This document shows, piece after piece, positions 23,147 through 32,545 of a stretch of 64,000 nt of DNA. The notes beneath the pieces were generated by a model, which saw only the letters and a program-made list of their open reading frames with translations, had not been told where the DNA came from and made no database searches. Both the position numbers and the translations under genes were made by a program. Within the stretch, counting starts at the first letter, position 1. Each line of letters starts with the position of its first letter. The stretch is from Eubacterium sp. (GTDB taxonomy: Bacteria; Bacillota; Clostridia; Lachnospirales; Lachnospiraceae). The stretch lies in NCBI GenBank assembly GCA_017472565.1, contig JAFUPY010000091.1:1-64000 (forward strand), read 5' to 3'.

Positions 23147-24208
23147 ATGGATAATAACTGGGGACGACCACAACAATCGAATAGAGGTTCATATCAGCGA
23201 AACAGACATTCTGATTACGATTATGACGCGGAACAGGCTTCCTATGAAGCAGAACTTGCAGAATATCGAAAACAGCGGGCAAATCGTGAGCATTATCGCA
23301 AAAAACGAGAGGCTATGGAACGTCGCCGAAGAAAGCAGCGCAAACAACTGATTGCATTGCTCCTTCGCGTGATTGTTCTGATTGTCATCATCTGTATCGT
23401 TGTATTTGCAATAAAGCAGATTAAGGAAACACGTGCAGAGAAGGCAGCGGCAAAAGCCCAGCAGGAAAATCTGCAAAACAACCAATCCAACGAAAATGGC
23501 AATGCTCCAAATATTGTGGGTGATAAAGAAGATCATACAGATACCGAAACCCAAAACACCTTCGCCAATGCCGACGAAGAACGGGTCATGACCAGCAATG
23601 ACTATCCACAAGCATTGAAGGAGCTGTATCAGAAAAACGAAGAAGCCAGAGAATTTGTCCTTGCCTATCCAGAAAAAAAAGGAACGGCTGACACATCCCC
23701 TCTGGATGAATATGTCAACAGCACAGAAGTTCCACTGCTCATGCAGTGGGATCAGCGCTGGGGATATTACGAATACAGTAATTCTGTGATCGGCGTGGCC
23801 GGTTGTGGACCGACCTGTCTGTCCATGGTGGCGATCTATGTCAATAACGATCCTTATATGACCCCCATTGAGATTGCAGACTTTGCCATGAAAAATGGCT
23901 ATTGCGTAGAAGGCAGCGGCACAGAATGGACACTGATGGAAGAAGGCGCACGCCGCCTTGGTCTGAATGTGGAAGAACTCCAGTTGGATGAAAATGCCAT
24001 TGCCAGGGAGCTTCAGGCTGGCAATCCTATTATCTGTAATATGGGACCTGGCGACTTTACTGATTCCGGACACTACATCGTTCTGACCAGTTGGGAAAGC
24101 GGTACCGTATTGGTAAACGATCCAAACAGCTATGAAAACTATTTAAAACGTTGGGAATTTGATGAAATCAAAGAGCAGATTAAGAATCTGTGGGTATATA
24201 AAAAATAA
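23147..24208 (+). CDS. Membrane-anchored C39-like cysteine peptidase, paralogue 3
   Basis: 353 residues. A hydrophilic N-terminus rich in arginine, tyrosine and lysine (residues 1-67), one membrane helix (about 68-89), a charged low-complexity linker (to about 190) and a C39_2 domain with LMQWDQRWGYY, Cys220 in AGCGPTCLS, histidine in DSGHYIVL and aspartate in VNDPNS. Start ATG 23147 follows AAGTAAGG; the longer frame to 22946 runs through the promoter region. It is divergent from the response regulator operon, which ends with paralogue 2, so two paralogues bracket one two-component system. A surface hydrolase or processing peptidase role is likely; the substrate is unknown. Confidence 0.86.
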   Translation: MDNNWGRPQQSNRGSYQRNRHSDYDYDAEQASYEAELAEYRKQRANREHYRKKREAMERRRRKQRKQLIALLLRVIVLIVIICIVVFAIKQIKETRAEKAAAKAQQENLQNNQSNENGNAPNIVGDKEDHTDTETQNTFANADEERVMTSNDYPQALKELYQKNEEAREFVLAYPEKKGTADTSPLDEYVNSTEVPLLMQWDQRWGYYEYSNSVIGVAGCGPTCLSMVAIYVNNDPYMTPIEIADFAMKNGYCVEGSGTEWTLMEEGARRLGLNVEELQLDENAIARELQAGNPIICNMGPGDFTDSGHYIVLTSWESGTVLVNDPNSYENYLKRWEFDEIKEQIKNLWVYKK

Positions 24209-24216
24209 GAAATGCA

Positions 24217-24246
24217 AGGCCAAACAGGGAAATGTTTGGTCTTTTT
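24217..24246 (+). terminator. Terminator after C39 paralogue 3
   Basis: Stem AGGCCAAACA (24217-24226) / TGTTTGGTCT (24233-24242, one G-U pair) followed by TTTT. Confidence 0.75.
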
Positions 24247-24248
24247 GA

Positions 24249-24277
24249 TTGACTATCATGGTGTCAAGCAGTATAGT
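24249..24277 (+). promoter_or_regulatory. Promoter of the MATE transporter gene
   Basis: TTGACT (24249-24254), a 17-base spacer and TATAGT (24272-24277). TATAGTGT is repeated at 24290-24297, overlapping the transcription start, and could be an operator; no regulator gene is adjacent. Confidence 0.65.
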
Positions 24278-24362
24278 GTATTACTAGTATATAGTGTGTA
24301 TCCGCTAAAAATTTGGGGTTATCTGCGATACACCTTTCGTTTTTTACACAGGAGGTTGTTTT

Positions 24363-25751
24363 ATGAATTCTACTACAACTACCGCCAACCCACTTGGCTT
24401 CGAGCCAGTTGGCAAATTAATGCTTAAATTTTCCATACCAGGTATCATTTCCCTGGTCATTAACTCTCTTTACAATATGGTTGACCAGATCTTCATTGGA
24501 CAGGGTGTGGGCTATCTTGGCAACGCTGCCACCAACGTTGTACTGCCTATGGTAGTGGTTTTGCTGGCGTTGGGTCTGATGATCGGTGATGGTACCGCTG
24601 CTTACATGAGTCTGAATCTGGGCATGAAAAAGCCGGAAGAAGCTGCCAAGGGCGTAGGCAATGCCATTACCGCCATTATTGCTTGCGGTGTTGTCCTGCT
24701 GATCGTGTTTCAGATTTTCCTGGTACCGCTTTGCAACCTGTTTGGCGCAACCAAAGATTCCCTTCCGTATTGTATTGAATACGGTCGTATCATCCTGATT
24801 GGTTTCCCAGTGTCTATTATGGGCTGTGGGCTGGGAGGACTGATTCGTGCCGATGGTCGTCCAAAACAAAGTATGGCTGGTTTGGTACTGGGCTGTGTAA
24901 CTAACATCGTACTGGATGCTATCTTTGTGCTGGTCTTAGACTGGGGCGTTGCCGGCGCCGCATGGGCTACCATCATTGGGCAGGCACTGTGTGCCGTCTA
25001 CTACATCATCTGTCTGACAAAGTTCAAAACCATTACATTAAAGAAAAGCTACTTCATTCCAAAGTTTGCTGTATTAAAAAGAACCTGTACCCTTGGTCTG
25101 GCAAGCTTTATCAACCAGGCCGCTGCGGTTGTTATCATCATTGTTATCAACAATGCCATGGTTATTTATGGTGCCCAGTCCATTTACGGTCCGGACATCC
25201 CACTGGCTGCCTTTGGCATTACCGCCAAGGTCAATCAGCTGGTTTCCTCCATTATCATCGGTATCGGTGGCGGAACACAGCCAATCCTTGGATTCAATTA
25301 CGGCAGTGAACAGTACGACCGTGTAAAACAGTGTTTTAAAAAATCCCTGCTGATCGGTATCATTATCATGGCGGTGTCCTGGGCTGTATTCCAGCTTTTC
25401 CCTGATCAGATTCTTCTGATGTTCGGTCAGGAATCCGACCTGTATATGGACTTTGCCAGAAAGAGCCTTCGAATCTACAACCTGTTCCTCTTCCTGATGC
25501 CATTTGGATGTTTGACAGGTATGTTTTTCCAGGCGATTGGAAAACCAATCTCTGCCTCTTTCTTATCACTGCTGAGACAGATTATTTTATCCATTCCACT
25601 GGCGTTAATTTTCGGACACTTTTTCGGTGTTGTTGGCGTCCTTTGGTCCATGGCATGTGCAGATGCGCTGTCATGTCTGATCTCTCTGATTGTGCTGAAA
25701 ACTCGTTGGGGAAAAATCTTTCCCGTAAAACAGACATTGGAGAACAACTAA
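24363..25751 (+). CDS. MATE-family multidrug/metabolite efflux transporter
   Basis: 462 residues with about twelve membrane helices. MATE hallmarks are visible: the early YNMVDQIFIGQGVG segment, GGLIRADGRPKQSM after helix 4, and GGGTQPILGFNYG in the second half. Members export cationic drugs or metabolites using sodium or proton gradients. A strong AGGAGG lies before the ATG and a promoter at 24249-24277. It is monocistronic and ends in a terminator. The substrate cannot be predicted. Confidence 0.93.
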   Translation: MNSTTTTANPLGFEPVGKLMLKFSIPGIISLVINSLYNMVDQIFIGQGVGYLGNAATNVVLPMVVVLLALGLMIGDGTAAYMSLNLGMKKPEEAAKGVGNAITAIIACGVVLLIVFQIFLVPLCNLFGATKDSLPYCIEYGRIILIGFPVSIMGCGLGGLIRADGRPKQSMAGLVLGCVTNIVLDAIFVLVLDWGVAGAAWATIIGQALCAVYYIICLTKFKTITLKKSYFIPKFAVLKRTCTLGLASFINQAAAVVIIIVINNAMVIYGAQSIYGPDIPLAAFGITAKVNQLVSSIIIGIGGGTQPILGFNYGSEQYDRVKQCFKKSLLIGIIIMAVSWAVFQLFPDQILLMFGQESDLYMDFARKSLRIYNLFLFLMPFGCLTGMFFQAIGKPISASFLSLLRQIILSIPLALIFGHFFGVVGVLWSMACADALSCLISLIVLKTRWGKIFPVKQTLENN

Positions 25752-25783
25752 CTACACCCAGTAAATTCATACATAACGAAAGA

Positions 25784-25826
25784 GACGGCGCGAATCCAAA
25801 TCAGGATTCCCACCGTCCCTTTTTTA
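25784..25826 (+). terminator. Terminator after the MATE gene
   Basis: Nested stems GACGG/CCGTC (25784-25788 with 25813-25817) and GAATCC/GGATTC (25792-25797 with 25804-25809), followed by CTTTTTT. The convergent bile salt hydrolase gene may also use it. Confidence 0.75.
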
Positions 25827-25844
25827 TTTTATCTGTTATTTCGC

Positions 25845-26864
25845 TCAATTCTGCCTCTTTATCTGCTGCTCTTTTATAAGCGGAAAGCAGATCAGTTCAC
25901 AGCTATCCAATGCTTCTTTTCGCATATCCACTGCAGAAATCTGACGATTTCCATAGGTGGTGTAATAATAGACCCCCAAATCGGTATCACAACAGGATGT
26001 ATAGACAGTAATATGACACTTCCCCTCTTCCAGGCGCACACATCCTTCCGGTTCTCCCACAACATCAAGGATGTGAAAAAACTGACTGATGCTCTCCTCC
26101 GGTGAGCTGCCACAGACGGAATTGACCTTTACAAAAGCCGCCCGCACAAATCTGGACGCAGATGACCAGTCACCGGGTAACCCAAAGGCGCCCAGCCCTT
26201 TGGAATATAGATCCTTGGAATAGAGGGCTTTGGAATCCAGCCTATTGGAGGCGGTCTGCATAAAAAATTCCTCTAAAAAACGGTTCGTTGGAACGCCTGC
26301 AGTCAGGTTAACATAATTCGACAAGTTTGACATCTGGTAGTCAAAGGGGGGATTGTTTGTAAGAACCCCAATCGGGTTATCATATATCTGTAAGCCCGCT
26401 TTCGTGGATTCCACCACAATGGACTGCTCTCTGTCAGAAATCATCCAATACAAGGGGGCTGCCGTAAGTGCCAGGCTAAAATCCACATCCGTGATATTTG
26501 TTTTTTCCAGAAGCTGTTTTGCCTCTCTTGCACTTTTACAGACTCCCAATATCCAGGGAATCAGCTCAAAGGCAGCAATGTTGTGTACACCTTCCTTTGG
26601 CGGATAAAACATGGCATTACCCGGAAAATTCAATCCCGCCACACTCAGCCCCATCTCATTGGTGGCATCATAATACAGCGGATAGTTATTCTGGACATAG
26701 GCCATGCCGATGATGGCATAGTGACTGGAATATCCCTGCTCATTGCGAAATTGAAATGCATAATTTCTTGGTGTAATTACCACCTGTTCTTCATAAGAAT
26801 ATTCCAGATCCAGCGTTCTGCCAAAATAATGGTGATTTGTCTTAAAACTGATAGCAGTGCACAT
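25845..26864 (-). CDS. cbh: Bile salt hydrolase / choloylglycine hydrolase family (Ntn hydrolase)
   Basis: 339 residues. It cleaves the amide bond of conjugated bile acids or related linear amides. Catalytic Cys2 (MCTAISF) becomes N-terminal after Met removal. The other active-site residues are present: Arg16 and Asp19 (FGRTLD), Asn79 (AGLNFPGN), Asn in GVLTNNPPFDYQ and Arg in SASRFVRAAF. No signal peptide is seen, so it is intracellular. Residues 210-224 contain three tandem five-residue units (DSKAL, YSKDL, YSKGL) where relatives have about one, in the loop before GLPGDWSSASRF. AAAGGAG precedes the ATG; the gene lies 40 bases after the LTA-synthase-like gene. Confidence 0.92.
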   Translation of the reverse strand: MCTAISFKTNHHYFGRTLDLEYSYEEQVVITPRNYAFQFRNEQGYSSHYAIIGMAYVQNNYPLYYDATNEMGLSVAGLNFPGNAMFYPPKEGVHNIAAFELIPWILGVCKSAREAKQLLEKTNITDVDFSLALTAAPLYWMISDREQSIVVESTKAGLQIYDNPIGVLTNNPPFDYQMSNLSNYVNLTAGVPTNRFLEEFFMQTASNRLDSKALYSKDLYSKGLGAFGLPGDWSSASRFVRAAFVKVNSVCGSSPEESISQFFHILDVVGEPEGCVRLEEGKCHITVYTSCCDTDLGVYYYTTYGNRQISAVDMRKEALDSCELICFPLIKEQQIKRQN

Positions 26865-26904
26865 AAAAATCTCCTTTTTATGGATAGTGTGCCCGCAAAC
26901 AGGA

Positions 26905-28335
26905 TTATTTATCTTTTTTCATCTTGAGAATATATTTCTTCATATATTTAGATTGTTTACGAAGTTCCTTGTCTAATCTCTTAAGGCCGATTTCTTCAGC
27001 CAATGTTTTTCGTTCAGAGAACAGATTGACACCTAGTCCAAGTCTGTCGCCTTCCATCTTTACACCCATGGCACTCAAAATGGTCGGGTACATATCAAGG
27101 GTTGTAAACGTACGATTCTTTGTTCGCTCTGTCTTCGCCACAGCGTTGATGAACGTATTAAAAATCGTTCGCTCATATCCTTTCTCGTAGGTATGAGATA
27201 TGTATTCTTCTGCCATGCTCAGGTGATCGCCTGCAATCAGTATAGTGGTATCCTCATAGAATGGCTGTTCTTTCAGCCAATCCACAAAGGCTCCAATCTT
27301 CTTGGAATTGCCACGGATAATGTTGGACAACTGTTCTGGATATTCCGTTTCACAATTGCGGTCCACATAACCATGAGGATGATGGGTATCCACCGTCAAC
27401 ATCATAAAATGGAAAGGCTTATCTCCCTTAGAAAGCCTAGTAATTTCTTCCTTTGCAATAGCGAACAGCTTCTCATCTTCAAAGCCCCAAAACTCACGAT
27501 AGTCATCTGGGATTTTCCCTTGTCGGCGTGCCTCGTCTAAGTCAAAGATGCGAAATGCACCATGTTTGTCATAGAAAAACTTCCTGCCGCCAAAGACAGC
27601 ATCGGAACCAAATAAAAGTTCCTGTTCATAACCTTCCTGTGCAAGCACATCCCCCAGACAATACGCCCCTGGAAGGAATGGTGACTTCTCTGTAAATGGA
27701 AGGGCAAATAACGGAATACACAAAGGTACACCTGCACCGTGAGCCACAAGTCCGCCTGTAGTCCAGCCCGTTCCTGCGATACATCGGGCGCCGCCCAATT
27801 TTTCATTATGGGAAAAATTCAGGTGTTCTTTTGCCAGTGCACTGACTTCCGGAATCAGATCCGATGGATAATTTCCACCATTTTCTTTCGATGTATATGT
27901 GGTTTCCATGGACTCCACATACAATACGATCAGATTGCGTTTCTTCTCTGGAAATGTGATGCTTACCTGTTTTCCATCCACATAATAGTTTTCATACAGC
28001 TTTGTTGTCCGGAACAGATTGATGCAAAATCCCACAATTCCTGCTTTGAACAGTCCATAGATAATGCAGACAGCAAACACGATCACGCCAATAATAATAT
28101 AAGGTATATGTTCGAAAATAAGCCCTACTGGAATCGTTATGATTGCTCCGCAAATAATACCCTTTATAACACATTTGCGAATCCAGTTTCCGATAAAATC
28201 TGTATTGGTTCCCTCAAGGGGCACTTTGGTATGAAAAACCACCTGTTCAAAACAGGAAAGGCCAAAATACGAAAAAGCCCATCTGGCACTGAACATCAGC
28301 ACAAAGCCTACACTCACTAATATAAAAATTCCCAT
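26905..28335 (-). CDS. LTA synthase / phosphoglycerol transferase family membrane sulfatase-fold enzyme
   Basis: 476 residues. About three to four N-terminal helices (to residue 105) are fewer than the five of LtaS. The extracytoplasmic sulfatase-like domain carries LYVESMETTY, the region of the nucleophilic threonine (AGTGWTTGGLVAHG), VDTHHPHG and the metal ligands in IAGDHLSMAEE. Relatives transfer glycerol-phosphate from phosphatidylglycerol to polymers or sugars. GAGG precedes the ATG. It heads a two-gene unit with the bile salt hydrolase. A role in decorating the envelope is inferred; whether it polymerises is not determinable. Confidence 0.85.
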   Translation of the reverse strand: MGIFILVSVGFVLMFSARWAFSYFGLSCFEQVVFHTKVPLEGTNTDFIGNWIRKCVIKGIICGAIITIPVGLIFEHIPYIIIGVIVFAVCIIYGLFKAGIVGFCINLFRTTKLYENYYVDGKQVSITFPEKKRNLIVLYVESMETTYTSKENGGNYPSDLIPEVSALAKEHLNFSHNEKLGGARCIAGTGWTTGGLVAHGAGVPLCIPLFALPFTEKSPFLPGAYCLGDVLAQEGYEQELLFGSDAVFGGRKFFYDKHGAFRIFDLDEARRQGKIPDDYREFWGFEDEKLFAIAKEEITRLSKGDKPFHFMMLTVDTHHPHGYVDRNCETEYPEQLSNIIRGNSKKIGAFVDWLKEQPFYEDTTILIAGDHLSMAEEYISHTYEKGYERTIFNTFINAVAKTERTKNRTFTTLDMYPTILSAMGVKMEGDRLGLGVNLFSERKTLAEEIGLKRLDKELRKQSKYMKKYILKMKKDK

Positions 28336-28522
28336 TTTATATCCTCTAAACTCATGTTATGAGAGTTTCTCTCTTGTAATTTTAATACCACAATTAATCA
28401 TTATAACACTTTTATTGTGGTTGTGAAATAATGGAAATTGGGTTTATAAAACCATCACAGTATTTGTATATCGGATGTCTTCATTGATTCTTAAGCGTTC
28501 AAAATGCATCGTTGGTCTCCCA

Positions 28523-29401
28523 TTACTGTAGTTTTCGTGCATATTCATAGATTCGTCTCAACATCGCATCTCCGCTTCCTGCAAATGGAACATCTTCCTG
28601 CGTTGCAAATCCTAAATATGTGTTGAATCCCAGCATATAAACTGCCATCGCCATTGCCATATCTTCTGACTGCTCTGTATAGAGTGCTGCTACATTTCTT
28701 AATTCCTGAATCACAGTATCTTCTGGTACAGTTACCGCACCTTCTTCATTTACAACGGCATTGATTACCTCTGGCAATGCCATGCACATTTTATAAAATG
28801 CCATTTCATCACCTGTAAGAATTGCATAAAACTGATCCATGCTCACACGTCTGATCCGACGATGCTGCACGTTTTTTCCATCTACTTTTGTTGTCCACTT
28901 GATATTCTGTGAATGTTTTGCAATAGTTTCAACCAACAAACACGCACAATCATCGTCTTCCAAAATCTGGTTCTGCATTTTGATGTACGTTTTTGCTGAT
29001 GATGCAGAATTCATAGTATTATGTTTGTTTTTCATTTCAACATATACTGTATGCACTACATCTCCATCCGGCATCACAATACCATCAGGATTTTTGTATA
29101 TTACATCCCATCCCATCTGCGGAACCTGGCAACCATCAAAATAGGAAAAGATATTCTGATGGAAATAACCAATATCATTGTTATTGGATTTATCTCTCTG
29201 CCGGAAGATTTCATTATTCACAATCTCTTCCCAGCTTGTTTTGTATACAGACTTATCAAAAATCAATTTGATCGGGTCGATGAGATTACTATTGAATCTT
29301 TTCAAATCAAAAGATTCCAATTTTTCTCCATACTTCATGATGGTGTTCTGTACGTGTTTCTTAAAATTTTCTTCGGATATGAAATCTAAAGTCCATGCCA
29401 T
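28523..29401 (-). CDS. Type II restriction endonuclease, Eco47II/Sau96I-like
   Basis: 292 residues. The sequence has the features I recall of the Eco47II family: DPIKLIFDKSVY, then DIGYFHQNIFSYF, GWDVIYKN, and a PD-(D/E)XK-like core in which the aspartate of MGWDVIY and YVEMKNKHNTMNS supply the acid and lysine. Relatives cleave GGNCC-type sites; this specificity is inferred from family. It overlaps its methyltransferase gene by one base, so the two are co-expressed with the protector translated first. The region looks more A+T-rich than its neighbours, fitting transfer. It lies next to the guaA 3' end. Confidence 0.83.
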   Translation of the reverse strand: MAWTLDFISEENFKKHVQNTIMKYGEKLESFDLKRFNSNLIDPIKLIFDKSVYKTSWEEIVNNEIFRQRDKSNNNDIGYFHQNIFSYFDGCQVPQMGWDVIYKNPDGIVMPDGDVVHTVYVEMKNKHNTMNSASSAKTYIKMQNQILEDDDCACLLVETIAKHSQNIKWTTKVDGKNVQHRRIRRVSMDQFYAILTGDEMAFYKMCMALPEVINAVVNEEGAVTVPEDTVIQELRNVAALYTEQSEDMAMAMAVYMLGFNTYLGFATQEDVPFAGSGDAMLRRIYEYARKLQ

Positions 29402-30660
29402 TATTTAATCGCCTCCAACGCTATATGTATTTCTCTTGCTATATCATAAGCCAAGTTTACTGGAACCGCATTTCCCACTTGCTTATACTGTGATGAAACA
29501 TTCCCACAAAACTGCCATTCATCTGGGAACGACTGACATCTTGCGTTTTCTCTAACTGTAAAAGGCCTTGCTTCTAATGGATGACATCGCTCTGTCTGTT
29601 TCTGGGATGGCGAAGTCAATACTGCAAGAGATGGCTCATCTAAACTCATTCGTCTGAGTATTCCTGTTCTTCCACCTTCCATATCCCAACAGCTCTTCAT
29701 ATATGCTTTTGCAATAACAGGATCAATGTCTCTCCAATATCCGCCCGGTGGCACTAACTCAAATATTTTTCGTTTGTTTTCTCCGTATGGTACGCCTGGT
29801 CCTTTTGGGCAATCCAACAGAACATCCCTTAGCACAGGTTTATATTTGTGTGGTTCAGGAAACTTGAATTTTACTCTATCTAGCAAATCATTTCGTATAC
29901 CAATCGTAATCAATCGCTCTCGTTTCTGCGGATTCCCATAATCCCATGCATTCAATACATCTTTTTGAATCGTGTATCCTGCCTGTTCAAAGATATTTGT
30001 AATTGTCGCATAAGTTCTTCCTTTGTCATGAGTCAGTAACCCTCTAACATTTTCAAACAAGAACATCTTCGGCTGCAATTTCTGCAAAAAGATTGCATAA
30101 TGATAAAATAAGGTTCCTCTTGCATCCTCTAGGCCGAGACGTTTTCCCGCATAAGAAAATGCCTGGCAAGGCGCTCCGCCCGACAACAAATCTAATTCCC
30201 CTTTTTCAATGCCAAAATATTCTTCCAAATCAAGTTCCGAAATATTTGCAATGTCATCATGAATCACGCGCCACTCAGGTCTATTCAAACGCAATGTATT
30301 TGCTGCATCCTTATCAAATTCAATCAATCCAATTGTCTCAAATCCTGCTTTTTCAACACCTAGTGCAAGCCCACCAGCACCAGCAAAAAGCTCTATTGTA
30401 CTATAATCCACTTTTTTTCTTTCCTCTGCCTTTGGTTTCTCAATTTCAATGATATCTCCTATATCACAATTTAATATTCTACAAATCTTCTCTATACTGT
30501 CAAAGGAAATAGGCTCGTTTTTCCCCATTCTCGCCAGCACATTAAAACTAATTCCTGCCGATTCCTTCAACTCAGTTTTATTCATATCTTTATCAAGCAA
30601 AAGCTGCCACAATTTGTCATAACAAACGCTCACAAGCAAGTCCTCCATTGCATATATCAT
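29401..30660 (-). CDS. DNA cytosine-5 methyltransferase with N-terminal HTH domain
   Basis: 419 residues. Residues 14-75 are a Cro-like helix-turn-helix (NKTELKESAGISFNVLARM). The methyltransferase follows with AdoMet motif ELFAGAGG (90-97), catalytic GGAPCQAFSYAG (Cys165), ENVRGLL and the C-terminal QVGNAVPV. It protects the sites cut by the adjacent endonuclease. The N-terminal domain probably represses its own promoter, as in other HTH-bearing methyltransferases. The ATG at 30660 falls about where transcription should begin, so the mRNA may be leaderless; ATG 30648 is the alternative start. Confidence 0.9.
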   Translation of the reverse strand: MIYAMEDLLVSVCYDKLWQLLLDKDMNKTELKESAGISFNVLARMGKNEPISFDSIEKICRILNCDIGDIIEIEKPKAEERKKVDYSTIELFAGAGGLALGVEKAGFETIGLIEFDKDAANTLRLNRPEWRVIHDDIANISELDLEEYFGIEKGELDLLSGGAPCQAFSYAGKRLGLEDARGTLFYHYAIFLQKLQPKMFLFENVRGLLTHDKGRTYATITNIFEQAGYTIQKDVLNAWDYGNPQKRERLITIGIRNDLLDRVKFKFPEPHKYKPVLRDVLLDCPKGPGVPYGENKRKIFELVPPGGYWRDIDPVIAKAYMKSCWDMEGGRTGILRRMSLDEPSLAVLTSPSQKQTERCHPLEARPFTVRENARCQSFPDEWQFCGNVSSQYKQVGNAVPVNLAYDIAREIHIALEAIK

Positions 30661-30668
30661 GCTCTCTT

Positions 30669-30718
30669 AGTTTAACACAAAGGGTAAGCGTATTCAATCC
30701 TTTAGCTCACGATATCGT
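30669..30718 (-). promoter_or_regulatory. Promoter and candidate operator of the restriction-modification genes
   Basis: On the minus strand TTGAAT (30692-30697), a 17-base spacer and TAAACT (30669-30674). The expected transcription start is within a few bases of the ATG at 30660. A perfect palindrome ACGATATCGT (30709-30718) sits just upstream of the -35 and is a candidate binding site for the methyltransferase's HTH domain. Confidence 0.6.
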
Positions 30719-30812
30719 TAGAATCTCACATATATTTTGCCTGTTTTTGATAACCCATTGACTGAGCGCAAATACTATTACACAAGCAAGCTTGCCAGTT
30801 CAACAAGCTACG

Positions 30813-30957
30813 GCCTCGCCCGCTTCTTGCCGCTTCGCGACAAGAAGCGGCGCGGCTGTCGCCGCATACAAGAAATAAAAAAGATGCAGCCGGAAATGTA
30901 AACATTCCCTTCTGCATCTTGTTCATTTCTTGTGCGTGGCTCGTAGCTTATGCTCTA
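30813..30957. repeat. Structured repeat, copy B, abutting the guaA stop codon
   Basis: 145 bp matching 364-512 in the same orientation, four bases shorter in one loop. It carries the stem CGCTTCTTG (30821-30829) / CAAGAAGCG (30841-30849), the GCGGC/GCCGC hairpin and the same terminator palindrome (GATGCAG / CTGCATC). It ends exactly at the TAG of the full-length guaA (30955-30957). The flank further left also contains AAGCTACG, complementary to CGTAGCTT at the right end. Confidence 0.85.
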
Positions 30958-32499
30958 CTCTAATTCAATCGTTCCAGGTGGTTTACTTGTCAGATCATAG
31001 AATACTCTGTTTACACCCTTCACTTCATTGATAATTCTACTCATTACCGTCTGAAGCACTTCGAATGGAATGTCAGCGGCCTCTGCTGTCATGAAGTCGA
31101 TGGTATTAACTGCGCGCAGAGCTACTGCGTAGTCGTATGTTCGCTCATCACCCATTACGCCTACGGAGCGCATATTTGTCAGTGCTGCAAAGTACTGACC
31201 GATGGTTTTGTCCATACCGCATTTTGCGATTTCTTCCCGATAGATGGCATCTGCATCCTGCACGATACGAACCTTGTCTGCGGTTACTTCGCCTACGATA
31301 CGAACGCCAAGACCTGGCCCCGGGAATGGCTGACGGAATACCAGATATTCTGGAATGCCAAGTTCCAAACCAGCCTGACGCACTTCGTCTTTGAACAGGT
31401 CGCGCAGCGGTTCGATGATTTCTTTGAAGTCTACATAGTCTGGCAAACCGCCTACGTTGTGGTGGGACTTGATAACAACGGATTCGCCGCCCACTCCACT
31501 TTCTACTACATCCGGATAGATGGTTCCCTGTACCAGGAAATCCACCGCACCGATTTTCTTCGCTTCTTCTTCAAATACACGGATGAATTCTTCACCGATA
31601 ATCTTACGTTTTGCTTCTGGCTCTGTTACACCGGCAAGCTTCTCATAGAAACGTTCCTGCACATTTGCGCGAACAAAGTTCAGGTCATAGTCGCCCGCTG
31701 GTCCAAAAATCGCTTCTACTTCGTCACCTTCATTTTTGCGGAGCAGACCGTGATCTACAAAGACGCAGGTCAACTGATTGCCAACCGCTTTTGCCAAAAG
31801 AACGGCTGCCACAGAAGAATCTACCCCACCGGATAAGGCACAGAGCACTTTACCATTGCCTACTTTTTCACGGATGGCTTTGATAGACTGTTCTACGAAA
31901 GAATCCATTCTCCAGTCACCGGCGCAACCGCAGATATTTAATACAAAGTTAGAAAGCATTGTCTTGCCTTCTACGGTATGCAGCACTTCCGGATGGAACT
32001 GAATACCATACAGCTTTCTCGCCGGATCTTCTGCTGCTGCAACCGGACAGTCTGCAGTGTAAGCACAGATAGAGAAACCTGGTCCAATCTTGGAGATGTA
32101 GTCAAAATGACTCATCCAGCAGATAGTAGATGGGGAAACCCCTGTAAACAGTTGGGAATTGGTATCCACAAAAACTTCTGTTTTCCCATATTCGCGCACA
32201 TCCGCACGTTCTACCTTACCGCCTAAGATATGCTGCATCAGCTGTGCACCATAGCACAGACCCAGAACCGGAATCCCCAGTTCAAAAAGCTCTCTTGTAT
32301 AGGTTGGTGCACCCTCTTCATAACAACTGTTAGGGCCACCTGTTAGGATGATTCCTTTTGGTTTCATCGCCTTGATTTTTTCAATATCCGTTTTATAGGA
32401 ATAGATTTCACAGTAAACATTACATTCACGCACACGACGTGCAACCAGCTGGTTATACTGTCCCCCAAAATCTATTACAATGACAGTCTCTCTAGTCAT
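30955..32499 (-). CDS. guaA: GMP synthase (glutamine-hydrolysing), full length
   Basis: 514 residues, normal for GuaA. The class I glutaminase domain has Cys82 (GLCYGAQ), His169 and Glu171 (FHPEV). The ATP-pyrophosphatase domain has SGGVDSS at 223-229 and the dimerisation domain FPGPGLGVR. It converts XMP, ATP and glutamine to GMP. Start ATG 32499 has GAGGAGG upstream; the frame extends to 32514 without a better site. It is clearly diverged from the PPase-only copy at 510-1490, so the two are not a recent duplication even though they share the same 3' repeat. It lies 46 bases after the SLC13-like permease gene. Confidence 0.96.
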   Translation of the reverse strand: MTRETVIVIDFGGQYNQLVARRVRECNVYCEIYSYKTDIEKIKAMKPKGIILTGGPNSCYEEGAPTYTRELFELGIPVLGLCYGAQLMQHILGGKVERADVREYGKTEVFVDTNSQLFTGVSPSTICWMSHFDYISKIGPGFSICAYTADCPVAAAEDPARKLYGIQFHPEVLHTVEGKTMLSNFVLNICGCAGDWRMDSFVEQSIKAIREKVGNGKVLCALSGGVDSSVAAVLLAKAVGNQLTCVFVDHGLLRKNEGDEVEAIFGPAGDYDLNFVRANVQERFYEKLAGVTEPEAKRKIIGEEFIRVFEEEAKKIGAVDFLVQGTIYPDVVESGVGGESVVIKSHHNVGGLPDYVDFKEIIEPLRDLFKDEVRQAGLELGIPEYLVFRQPFPGPGLGVRIVGEVTADKVRIVQDADAIYREEIAKCGMDKTIGQYFAALTNMRSVGVMGDERTYDYAVALRAVNTIDFMTAEAADIPFEVLQTVMSRIINEVKGVNRVFYDLTSKPPGTIELE

Positions 32500-32545
32500 T
32501 GAAGTCCTCCTCATTTCCTTTGTATTCTAAACATTACATAACAAT

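Noticed and set aside
12332..24208. C39 domains as part of a bacteriocin export system
   Set aside because: The C39 proteins are anchored by one helix and not fused to ABC exporters, and no precursor peptide with a double-glycine leader was seen nearby.
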